Of a stretch of DNA of 64,000 nt, positions 33,600 through 44,359 are shown piece by piece. The stretch's first letter is position 1. Every line of letters begins with the position of its first letter. Source of the stretch: Acholoe squamosa (taxonomy: Eukaryota; Annelida; Polychaeta; Phyllodocida; Polynoidae); the NCBI GenBank assembly GCA_949317995.1, contig OX439038.1:69946659-70010658 (forward strand). Reading direction: 5' to 3'. The translations under genes and the position numbers were made by a program. The notes under the pieces are model-generated. The model was not told where the DNA came from. It saw only the letters and a program-made list of their open reading frames with translations, and made no database searches.

Positions 33600-33850
33600 T
33601 GTAGTGGTCAGCGGAAAATGTCTTGGAGAAACCGGGACTCGAACCCGGGACCCTCCAACTTCGAAGCGGAAGCTCTACCCCTGAGCTACTTCCCCTGGCC
33701 TGACATTCTCTACCTTCCAACTACCCTGGATCGGTATGATACACACACTAGGGGGCAGTGATTACCTGGTACCGAGCTCTCTAGAGATCCCCCTCACAAG
33801 GTGGGACCACTCGGTATCTCCTCCAAGTACGGGGAATTACTGCCCCTACA
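33600..33850 (-). repeat. 3' LTR of the TRIM-like element
   Basis: 251 bp, identical throughout to 34120-34370, with TGTAG and CTACA termini on either strand. Confidence 0.95.
33624..33695 (-). tRNA. tRNA-Ala-like gene in the 3' LTR (anticodon position CGA)
   Basis: The 72 nt fold into a full cloverleaf: acceptor GGGGAAG/TTTCTCC with the G3-U70 wobble that marks alanine tRNAs, D arm GCTC/GAGC, T arm CCGGG/CCCGG with loop TTCGAGT, and discriminator A. The anticodon arm TCCGC-TTCGAAG-TTGGA has one C-U mismatch; loop positions 34-36 are CGA instead of an Ala anticodon. A box (TAGCTCAGGGG) and B box (GGTTCGAGTCC) are intact and a TTTT stop lies at 33615-33618. It may be transcribed by Pol III but is probably not a translation tRNA. 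Confidence 0.75.
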
Positions 33851-33859
33851 CTCCTCCCC
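33851..33859 (-). other. Polypurine tract of the TRIM-like element
   Basis: GGGGAGGAG on the minus strand directly precedes the 3' LTR, which starts TGTAGGGG. Confidence 0.75.
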
Positions 33860-34104
33860 ATCAGCTTCAACCACCATCCACTAGCACCTGGCATTCCCCC
33901 TCAATCCAGTTACCTGGGAGCTGAGGCTTTATCAAGCAGTGTTAGGGCACTCCTGACTTCCCAGTGGATGTACTGGTACAAGTACCGGATTGGTCGAAGC
34001 GTCATCTGTATCATATCGGCCCAGTTCCCGAGTCCTCAATCCATGATTGCGTTAAGACATGAGCAGGCACACATATCTTCAATCCGTGATTGCGTTAGGA
34101 TGCT

Positions 34105-34118
34105 CGGTTTCTCCACCA
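34105..34118 (-). other. Primer-binding site matching the element's own tRNA
   Basis: The plus strand reads CGGTTTCTCCACCA, exactly the 3' end of the LTR-borne tRNA plus the non-encoded CCA. The minus strand is therefore complementary to the mature tRNA over 14 bases, one base from the LTR end. Confidence 0.85.
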
Positions 34119-34119
34119 A

Positions 34120-34370
34120 TGTAGTGGTCAGCGGAAAATGTCTTGGAGAAACCGGGACTCGAACCCGGGACCCTCCAACTTCGAAGCGGAAGCTCTACCC
34201 CTGAGCTACTTCCCCTGGCCTGACATTCTCTACCTTCCAACTACCCTGGATCGGTATGATACACACACTAGGGGGCAGTGATTACCTGGTACCGAGCTCT
34301 CTAGAGATCCCCCTCACAAGGTGGGACCACTCGGTATCTCCTCCAAGTACGGGGAATTACTGCCCCTACA
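34120..34370 (-). repeat. 5' LTR of the TRIM-like element
   Basis: 251 bp, identical to 33600-33850. The border is fixed by the primer-binding site on one side and by divergence from the other copy at 34371. Confidence 0.95.
34144..34215 (-). tRNA. tRNA-Ala-like gene in the 5' LTR (anticodon position CGA)
   Basis: Identical to the copy at 33624-33695, with the same cloverleaf, G3-U70 pair, internal A and B boxes and downstream TTTT (34135-34138). Its 3' end, once CCA is added, pairs with the primer-binding site only 26 bases further along the same strand. Confidence 0.75.
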
Positions 34371-35570
34371 TATATTCTGAGAGGCAGCTGATATACCTTT
34401 GTGACAAGAAGAGGCAATATTTTTGTAAACTGGCTGGAATACAAAATATCTCAGGGAAGTCCATTTAGGTGTTTATAGGTGTATTTCGAATGTAGATAAC
34501 TATAATAATGCAAAAGTAGGATGAGAAACACTTGCTGGATGGTGATAGAATGATATTGACATATCAGTCCCCCTTCTCTGTGCCTGCATCTACAGCTGTG
34601 AGTAGGTAGTCTGCTCACATTTTATGTGGCCACTTATCAAAGTCCTGGCTCTGTCAAAAGGGCATTCATCCTATTAGAGCCGATTTAGTAGGGCCTACTT
34701 TGGAGCCAGAATTTGATACATAGCTCTGCCGTTGATTCAGTTCCCGTAGGCTTATGCTATGGCAGGCCCCACTCTGTCTTGCACTAGGAAAGATGAAGGA
34801 ATGAAAAGGGGCAAACAGTTGACATTTTACTTCAATTGTGATCTAGGTATTATTCATATCAACATCATCTGAATTACAGAATCACTACATAATAAGAACA
34901 AGCTCCAGTAGTGCTCCTCCTGCCTATGTGTTACTTGTGACTCCTTTTAACTGTTTTCGTTTACATATTAAACGCATCAATTTCACACAAATATTTTAGC
35001 AATTTTGTGTCAATGTCGTGCCAGTATCAACCAGAAAATGTAAACATAAAACAAATAAAGCAATGGAAAAGGTGTCACCCTGGAGACATACAAGGCCCCC
35101 TAAGGAGAGATTGGTTAACCTATCTTACATCTTTCTATTGGCAGGTTCATTGAGAAGGCTGTTTGACGAAAATGTGAATTAACAACCATGCACAAAATCC
35201 ACCCCTATACATCACCTGTATGCGATGATATGCCTGGTAAAATTTCAATTTGCTAGAAGAACTGTGGTTATAGCAATTGATATAGATTTACCGAAATGCC
35301 AGATTGCTGTATAAGAGTACACACTTAGAGGAACTATAAAGTTATCAGTGGCTAAACTTATATTAGATTTGCCCATTCAGTAGCAGGACAGGAAAAATGT
35401 TTAGGTGTTCCTAACAGTTTCTAAAAAAGAATCAATTGTGCCCAACATTGAAGCAAACGCAAGGACCGTATCAATGAAGTGTCCCATCAGGACAGAGCAT
35501 TCGGGAGGCTGCTATTTGGCATAGAATTGTATCAGAGTCTGAGTCAGACTCGCAAACATCTGATGGATGA
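34371..35570. repeat. Segmental duplication, copy A, right part
   Basis: 34480-34600 aligns with about 39535-39640 and 35310-35560 with about 39680-39860. About 700 bp between these blocks is missing from copy B. No gene is seen. Confidence 0.7.
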
Positions 35571-38500
35571 TAGATGATTATCCCCCTTCCATCAGAACTC
35601 ATTTGACACAATCAGTCCTCAAGCGATATCATAAAGATTATGATTCCGGTCTTCGTCTATGCAAGTAGATTGATTTGAAACCAAAATACTGCCATTAACA
35701 TTGAGCATATTTTTGACTTCATGGCTATTAGTATTGATCATCAAAGGATTCCCCAATGTAATGGCAAAGTACTTTGGCTATTTGAATTGAACAAATCCCA
35801 TGAACATAATTATAAATCATTATGCCTCTTACTCCATTGGCATCTTTGGATGTATATCTCAGAAGAGCTTTGACATAAAAAAGGCTTAAGACTTTGACGA
35901 GGCATGTGGAATGTACATCATACTATGGCTCTGGTGCTGGCCTCCATAAATGATATAAAACGCACCACACAAAATAGGCTCTGATATGATGGATGTTTTT
36001 TCTACTAGACTGGAAATCACTAGAGTGGCCTCATAAAGCAGGTGCAGAGTGCCTCCTTACATCAAAAGACAGGAAATGGTTTGGGCCACTTTATTTTCAT
36101 TTACTGAGTGCTATTTATTATTGTATGTGCACGACGTCTGTCAGAGCTGTTTCAGAGGCTAAAGCTACACCTGGGGCCCGGTACAAGCTAGAAAATACCC
36201 GAGACAGTATCAGATCACATAGGCTTTCAGTTGGAACCAACTGTAATGGAAAATCTCATCATATAGTTGTAAAACCCCAGCCTCAAAGATTGAAGATGCA
36301 TGAAATCTAAATTGAAGGTACATATTAGTGTTGTACAATACTTATACTGGTGTTGCACAGCTGTTAAGAAGAGTATTTCGTGAATCAATGCTCTTAGGAA
36401 ATTGGGCTATATAGCAGGTGTTAGATGACAGTATATTGTAGTGCATTTGTAATGCTGAACCAATTTTATAAGTCTTAGCAAGCTCTATCAGTTAGATTGT
36501 TAGGAGTAAGGCACATACTAATTGTAGACAGCAAAGAGGGGGTCCAGTTATAGTGGTGAGGAATAGATGACCAGTAGTAGAGGCTTGGGGTGAGAGGGAC
36601 ATACAAAGCCCCTTAGGAAGGATCATTCATTCCATCCAACCTCTCTCGCTTATTTTTACAGGCAGAGTCCTAGACAAGGCCGTCTTGTGATGATGTGAAT
36701 GGGTTGCTGATTTATCACCACACAAAGGTCACCTTCTAAATACCATCCCCCCTATGGGAAAGTAGGATTCGGGAGAGTTAGTTTTGGTACAGGTAAAAAA
36801 TATACCTGAAAGCCATATTTCATATAGGGATTGATAGATGCTTTAGGTAGAGGAAATGTAGACGTTCTAATAGTTTACATATGGTCAATGCAAATATGTT
36901 CATGTACTTTTGTCACCATAATGTACAAATGCAGTGTTGGTAAGTTACTCAGTGCTTATCACTGCGTTAGCATCTGTAGGGTACCCACCTGTAATCTGTG
37001 CATGAATATAGCCAAATCAGACAAAAATGGTGTTAGGACAGACCATTCATTATAAGGCTCCTAGAGAATCCTTCAGTACTATCCATAGGGACAGGGGCTA
37101 ATGTTTAGCTGCTACAGGTCAAGAATGGGGTCCAGAAATAGACTCCATTGTGGCCCATAGTGAGGGCCTGGTACCTCTACAAGGGAATGCACATTCAGAA
37201 GCCTGCTTTCAGGGACACCATAGTGTTTGGGTCTAGGTCAGACTGGCAAAGATCTGATTGATTCTGGTAATTGATTGGTAGAATCGATTTGTTGTGGGAG
37301 TGAAGGATGATTGGTTTCAATCCTAACTTACTCACTTCAGATACAATATGTACAGTTATTTAACACCCTGAAAGCCATTTGTGTAGGCCTGCGGTGGAAA
37401 AGCCAGTCTTCTTTTTTCTGTGTCAACTAATACAGCAAATTCATTTGGAAGGTTAGAGTAAAGCTTGCTAACTGAAATGGACTTCAGAACTTGGACTTTT
37501 CCTTTCATCTAAAATAGACAATCGACTTATTTGAAGCAGATTTTAGTAGTTTTAATCAAACAATTCAATTCTGAGACTGCATGCAAGCTATTTATACATT
37601 AGCTTGACTGGGGTCTACCTAAATTCGTCTGAACAGGTCAGTCTTTTTGTAGACTTCTGTACAGAGAAATGATGGTTGCATTCTGTTGAATATAGGTTTG
37701 CATCATTCAATAGATCAAATTAGGGTGTCTCATATTATTATCTCTGGTGAACCACTTATTATATGAACTATCATTCTGAACCTGTTATGATATTGTTATG
37801 ATATGAAACATAACTATATTGTGTAGTTGGAGTCATGAATTATACTTGAAGGAACCATGCCTTGACTATCATAATGTATAGCCTAGTTCCATACCCATAT
37901 CTGATAAATATGGAAACCCGATTATATATCTACAAGATATATACTAACTTAAGGGGAGGCCTTTGCATAAAGAAACAGTTGATAACAATAAAATAGTCAT
38001 TGATTGTGTCTGATGAAGAAAGGAAAAAAGTGCAGTGCACAGATTTTGTTATTCTCACATCATCAAATAAAGATATCAGCAGATAATAGCTGGAGAAGCT
38101 CCTTGAGAACAGGAGCAAATGGTCATGGACTGAACTTATCAGCTTACTGATACTGTATCATAATAATAGTATGTAGCATGACAGACCCCATCCAAAGGTG
38201 TTATCTTTGAATCTTTGTAGGCCTACTCAGGATTTGGATTTGAGGCAAATAGCTGTTGAGTGCAGGATGGTTCCTTTGTCCAGAGCCTAATGATAAATAT
38301 CCACATTTTGACAAGCAATATGATATGTTATTGTAAATGATTTGTTAAAAGTTTTGACTACATTTTTTTGTTACCTGTTTATGTTCTAGTATCATATTCA
38401 ACACCTGTCTCTGTTAGCTTTGAATGAGAGGGCTCCCCATCTACCTTAACTATAGATGAGTGCCAATTTGACTCTTTTGAGTCAAAGGGTTACTTACCAT

Positions 38501-39870
38501 TTCTCCTCTCTTGTTCTATCAGTTGGCATAATGTTTCAGAGGTAAGAGCCTGTCCAATCACGTTGCAGCAGAGAGACTCCTTGTGGGGAAATTTGGAAGC
38601 TGTGGATTGGTTCCTGAGTGTCAATGACAGATCAATACTCTCAGCACATACAGGGTCCCCTATCACAGTCTGACTATGGAGCTAGGCTTCTGAGATTGGT
38701 AGATTGGACCCCTATGGTGAACAACACTAGTGCCTTCTAAATACTAAACTCTCCTTTGAGTAAGTTATCAATAATTATTAATAAATATGGAGGCACAGGT
38801 GCTGTATATTGATGGCTAAAGGCATAGGACAAAGCCAAGTACCCTTCTAAAAAATGACCCTGTCACTCTCTATGTGGAATAAATCCACTTCTTTTATTTC
38901 ACAGTTGATAATCTGTGAGAAGTGTTCCATACTTTTACATCTTCATAAATTTGGATGCACATTACATATGCTCTTTTGTTATTTCAAGTTTTGGTTATAA
39001 TTTAAATGGTTTGATAATTTATTGTATATGATATGGGATAAGTTGCTTCCTGTAGGTGGATTTCAAATGACTACACTAAGAAGACTCATACCTTTACATA
39101 ATTGAATTACTCTAATGGGATTAATTAACTTGTTAAGTTGTTTGATGGCATTTGGCAGTTGTAACCCCATTCCAGGGCAATAGCATCATTCTAATAAACT
39201 ACCTAGGCAGGTGGCAAAACATGTCTGTCTCAACCACATGAATGATACTCACAGTCTTTGACAGATAACTGCAGAAGGTGCATGTGGATGTGAGGTGAAA
39301 ACAGACCAGTCAGTGTCCTTTACCACATCCTACGAGTGACAGTTGGGCAGGTAAGACACCTCCCTATTACTCTTTTTTAGCAAGCAGCCCACAGTGGTAA
39401 TAAAGAGTGACCCTGGCCTAGTCACACTACAAGAGAAACAATGGATATGAAAACAGTGTCTCGAAATCTTTTTTTAATTCAAAAATTAGTGTTAGATGAG
39501 TTACTACACTTATGAGTTACTGAACTTATTTTGAATATAGATGAATAGATCATGCAAAATAGGACAAAATACACTTGGTGGAGGGTAACAAAATGATATA
39601 AAATGACTTGTCAGTCCCCTTTCTCTGTGGATCAAAGGAACAAGTGTTGCATGTGATGCATGTGTGGAAGAGAAGCTTATCACATTTAGAATAACTATAG
39701 AGGTACCATTTGGCTAGCCTTCTATTAGATCAGCCCATTTAGTAGCAGGTTACTAGAGCTTCCCGTATCTATGAAGTGGCTAGTGCCCCCATCAGGACAG
39801 AGCATTCAGGAAGCTGTTATGGGGCATAGAATTATGTTACAGTCCGAGTCAGACTGACAACAGTCTGATG
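35571..39870. repeat. Segmental duplication, copy B (with the empty gypsy site)
   Basis: The sequence follows copy A in order and orientation but has neither the gypsy insertion (expected at about 37236) nor the TRIM-like insertion (expected near 39460). No coding frame is shared with copy A, so the unit is non-coding or contains only decayed sequence. Confidence 0.85.
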
Positions 39871-40232
39871 GATTCATATATTTGGCAGGTCAATTTTGGT
39901 GTGAGATTGAACAGTGATTGGAGTCAACTCTCTATTTACTCACTTTTCACACCACATTTGTTAATTCATTTCTGTAGACTTACACTCTTTCAGGTTTTAA
40001 GGTTGATTTAGCTAGGAAACTCATCATTTGAATTTAACAAACATACAAATGATGAAGCCAAAAGTAGGATAGACCCACATCAAAAGGCAGGCTTAGACAC
40101 AACGCATTAGTTTTTGAACACTAGAACTGCTTCATCCTACCCGGGACCAGCATTTACAGTAACGTGTGTTTGATTGTCAATTTATGCCTGTGGTCTACAT
40201 CATGACTGTGAGCACCCATTTCAGTGTCATAG

Positions 40233-40450
40233 TCACCTCTCGTATTCTATTAGCCTCCCACCAGGTGGCATAGAACAGTAGAGGCAGGAGGCTGTACCCT
40301 GCTGGTTGCAGCACAGAGACCCCTGGTGGTGAGGTGGGAAGCTGCTGATTGATTCCTGAGTGTCAATGACAGATCAATACTCTCAGTACAGGCAGTGTCC
40401 CGTTTCAAATTCTGCCCATGGAATGAGGTCTCTAAGTGGTAGATTGGACC
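40233..40450. repeat. Repeated module, copy 4 of 4
   Basis: It is closely similar to 18884-19079, including CACAGAGACCCCTGGTGGTG and GGGAAGCTGCTGATTGATTC. Confidence 0.75.
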
Positions 40451-40986
40451 CCTGTGGTGTGTACCCACACTGATATCTGCTGAGTGCTTACCTGCTGTCA
40501 TAGGCATATTTAGATGGAGGTCCTACTCCACAGAGTGAACACTGATCAATAAGATAAATTGGAATTTCTACTTATTACATGTATGCTGTTACTGTCTAAT
40601 AGAAAATCAAATCCTGCTGATGTTACATGCAATGGAGTACACAGAGTAGACTACAATTATTATCCGGCAGTTGCAAGTGATATATACCTTGCAGATCTTA
40701 AGGTGTTTATTGATTGTCAAAGGAATGTCCATAAAACAAGGTGTCTCGGACTCACATAAACCAAAATAGAGCTAGATCCTATCTTATCTATCTCTCCTAG
40801 TGCAACCATCTATCCTATAACAGTAAAGTCATAAGTGCCATAAAAGCCTAGCATACGAAATCTGCAGCACAGCTGTATATCATATTCTGATCACTACTTA
40901 TATGGGCTTTTATTACACGACTTCTGTGATTTTGGGTGTTTTTTTTCTGGATATTCCCATTCTGATACCTCTCGATATTGCAGGTC

Positions 40987-41054
40987 CTAGGAGTGCTGAT
41001 ATCCTGGATATCGGCACTCCTAGGAGTGCTGATATCCAAGATATCAGCACTCCT
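40987..41054. repeat. Two adjoining perfect hairpins
   Basis: AGGAGTGCTGATATC and its complement alternate four times. The palindromes at 40987-41023 and 41021-41054 share the CCTAGGAG junction and have loops of only a few bases. Confidence 0.88.
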
Positions 41055-41104
41055 TACATGTCCTAACATGTCATATGTTACATGTTAAAACCTACAAAAT
41101 TTTC

Positions 41105-41181
41105 AGTTGCCAGGGTAGGGGTCGAACCTGCAGTCTCCTGATCCCAAATCCAACTCCCTATGCATTGCACCACAGGGACTG
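41105..41181 (-). repeat. tRNA-derived SINE head
   Basis: The minus strand has an A-box-like TGGTGCAATGCATAGGG and a B box GGTTCGACCCC about 35 bases apart, as in a decayed tRNA. The cloverleaf is incomplete, so a SINE promoter is more likely than a gene. Confidence 0.55.
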
Positions 41182-41330
41182 ACAAGAAGTGGTTGGCTAG
41201 AACCAGGTCTCTATGATATAAAGCTACCCAGTAGTAGTGTAGTGTGAACGCGTCCAGCACCTTGACCAATATCCAGGCCAGTCACGCACAGTACCAAACC
41301 AACGGCTGCTGGGCGCCAGGGTGTGTGTAC

Positions 41331-41410
41331 CGATGGTCTAGTGGTTAGCGCATCTAGTGGTTAGCGCAGTATGTAAACACACTATGGCAGGCGTCGAGTC
41401 CTGGGCCCGG
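41331..41410 (+). repeat. tRNA-derived SINE head with duplicated A box
   Basis: TGGTCTAGTGGTTAGCGC (41334-41351), typical of the tRNA-Asp/Glu group A-box arm, is followed by a partial second copy at 41352-41367. A B-box-like GCGTCGAGTCC follows at 41391-41401. Confidence 0.55.
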
Positions 41411-42460
41411 GGGAGGGAAACGATTTTTGTTTTAAACTTGTAATTATTGATATTCTATTGACTGTTTATTGATTTTTATTGATTAATCGTGTAATAAAAA
41501 ACAGTATTGAATGGGCCACTCGTTTTAATATATTACATTACACCGAATGAGGTGCCCAATAGCCCATTCATTACTCTCTTACTGCAGTGGCTAAAACATA
41601 CAATAAAGAATAGGTTCTCATATGACAAGTGCCCTTTGTATATACTAAATCAGAAAGCATTGCTTCAGAAGCTATATGAAATATCAACAGACTAGTTACT
41701 CCTCCTTATGGTTATAGAAAGAGAGGGGACTTGTCATACAAGGTGTTTGTCCTTCTCCACCAACGGTATTTCATACTTCATGTAGTTGCTTATTTACATT
41801 ATAAGGAATACAATAATATTCATTAATACAAAGGTGAATATCATAATGCTAACAATATTCATTAATACAAAGGTGAATATCATAATGCTAACATTTGAAT
41901 CATATTGCAGCCCCTTATTACAAAGGATGATAAAAGTGCTTTAGTTACCTCTTAGAATAGCCGGACAGTGTCTTTATATCCACTTTGCCTCCCTATTAGT
42001 ATGGCTTCATCACTGGCATTCCTTTTTACCACTGTCCTTTTACCTCTCGTGGCTTCATAATGACAGAGACTTGTAGAGAGATGCCCTACCTGCCCATCTG
42101 TCTTTAGTAGGTTGTGATTAAGGAGTCTATGTTTGAGAGGTGCACTGTAAAAGAAATCTCGTCAAAATAACAAAGGATCCCTCTTCCCAAAGTTGCCAGA
42201 GATCCGTTGTTATTTTCACAGAGAGGTCATTATTTTCACAGAATTTCCTTTGTACCACCATGCTGCCACCTGGGGTTCTTGTAAAAACTACACTGACCCC
42301 CTGCTTTATAATTACAGTGGTTCACTGTTCAGTTTCACAAGGATCCCTGGTAGATTCTTTTACAGTGTGGGGCTGCTTTAACATTACTTCCAAATTACCT
42401 ACACATGATCTTCCAGAGACTCTGAGGATCGCTGCTAGACATGTGTATCAGAATATCAGA
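41411..42460. other. Gene-free stretch with a 39-bp direct duplication
   Basis: The 39-bp unit at 41815-41853 is repeated at 41854-41892 with no change that I can see. There is no gene. Confidence 0.6.
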
Positions 42461-43165
42461 ATGACTACAAATTTATCTATCTCTGGTAATTATCAACATA
42501 GAAAGATGATTTAAAGTTGTAAACATACATTTATGAAGTAAAGGAATTCATATTCATCATTTTCATGAATGTAGCTGGCAGCCTTTTTTAATTAATAATA
42601 AGGTCACTGTCAAAATCATTGCAAATATTTGTGGATAATCAAGATTTGATTCATTTGGTATGACTACTAATCTTGAGGAACATGATACATCTATTTTTGA
42701 GGATCAGGGATTCAATTTTATCATCAGAAGGTAGATGGCAGCCATTTTGAATATTTACTCTTATGGCCGAAGTGATTAGATTCAATGTTTTTATAGCACA
42801 TACCTGCTTAAAACTTTAAGAAACTGGCTGACTGTAAGCTTTTCTTGTCATTATCAACATAGAAAGATGACTTTGAGTATTATACATTTATAAAGACAGG
42901 GAATTCATATCTATGATATTTATAGATATAGGGGGCAGCCATTTTTAATTTTTAATCAGGTCATCATCAAAATTATTGTAATTATATGGCTGAATTGTTA
43001 TCTTTTCTTGGTTAAAACTTTGTGAAACTGGCCGGCTGTAGGATTTCTGGTAATCACCAACATAGAACATGATTATTGTTCTTAGTGTACATTAAGATTG
43101 TCAAGAAATTCTGGGTTTATCCTATTTCTGAATATAGTTGGCAGCCATTTTGAATCTTTGATTAT
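42461..43165 (+). repeat. Plus-oriented half of a mirrored repeat array
   Basis: Four units of about 160-205 bp, each with GGCAGCC (usually GGCAGCCATTTT), lie near 42575, 42735, 42935 and 43140. Shared words are CAACATAGAAAGATGA and a GTCA-TCAAAAT segment. Confidence 0.8.
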
Positions 43166-44359
43166 GTCGCAATTCCGTGAGGATTATAGAAATAAATGTC
43201 CACTTTGAGGCACATACTGTGCTAATAAGTATCTGTCCTTATAGTGCACCAACATTCATTTGTATCCTGACCCCTCCACCAGAAGCCCACAGAATTTTTT
43301 TTGTTAGACACCACATTTACAAGGTACACCTTGACTCTGGCCTGATCTTACAGGCTTTAATCAGGACTGGAGCTGGTTCAGGCAATAGACACTGATAAGG
43401 TAGGGATCAGATTGTTTTTGAAAGTAGGTGTAATCCAGGGAACATCCATCATGGCATGTCTTGCCAATATTGTTTACCTGATTCAGCCAAACTCAAGTAG
43501 TGGACCCACTGGGTATTGGTAAACTCCTATAAGGCTCATTGCTACTGCTGGTTCCACAAAACCTTTACTGTCTCCCGGCTTTAACTGTTCACTATTCCCT
43601 CTCCATCCCTTACCTAGATTCAACCTACTTCCCCAATCTGTTTTTCCTATGACATGTGTAATTTGTTCCCTGTAAAATCCTATAGGCCTCCCTCCCCATT
43701 GCTCTTTCTATTTTCTGCCTACCTACTACCTAGACTACCCCTAAGGTTACCTGCACATGCTTCCTTCTCTTCTGTACACATTTCCTGGACAATCAAGAGG
43801 GACAGGGAAGTGAAGCAAATGGAAAGTAGATAGATGAAGGTCTGAAGTGGTTAACATAAAAGGCGTACTTTATACACAAATTTGGAGTGTGCCTCATAGA
43901 ACAATAATGGGTTAGGGGTGATTCTTATTGGTAGGGAAAAATCCCATTGAGAGAGGAACAGTGAATAAACCTTTAATGATTTGAATAAGGTAGGTAGAGG
44001 AAGGGGGTGGAAATAAGGGTAGGGGCATGCTGATGAAGGAGAGGCATACTTTAGGTAAGTGGGGATGGAGGGGCAGGACAGACAGAGACAGCCAGAGTGT
44101 TAGAGTGGGAGAGTGAGAACCATTTGACATAATCTAGAAGGAGGATTGATAATGAGTGGGATATGTGGGCAGTAATGGTAAGGGAATATATACACAGGGG
44201 CCTTCAGAGTTTGACAAGTAGTTGCAGGCAAAATCTGATTGCATCTCAAATGTGATGGGACCATTGAATCAGAGAGGTCTCCTTCCTGCTCTTACAATAG
44301 CAGATTTGCTGGAAAGTATGACTGAATAATTTTAGTCAATGAAGATACTACCAAATGAA
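43166..44359. other. Spacer of the mirrored array
   Basis: No gene or repeat unit is seen in this 1.2 kb. Confidence 0.5.

Larger units (their letters stand above)
33600..34370 (-). mobile_element. TRIM-like non-autonomous LTR element with a tRNA gene inside each LTR
   Basis: Two identical 251-bp direct repeats (33600-33850 and 34120-34370) with TGTAG...CTACA ends enclose 269 bp of non-coding sequence. On the minus strand a primer-binding site follows the 5' LTR by one base, and a polypurine tract GGGGAGGAG abuts the 3' LTR. Each LTR carries a complete tRNA-Ala-like sequence. Size and plan are those of terminal-repeat retrotransposons in miniature. The flanks (GTCTG and TATAT) show no target duplication. 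The paralogous sequence near 39460 lacks the element. Confidence 0.88.

Noticed and set aside
33624..33695. Ordinary nuclear tRNA gene
   Set aside because: The anticodon arm is defective, an identical copy lies 520 bp away, and both are embedded in LTRs with a matching primer site.
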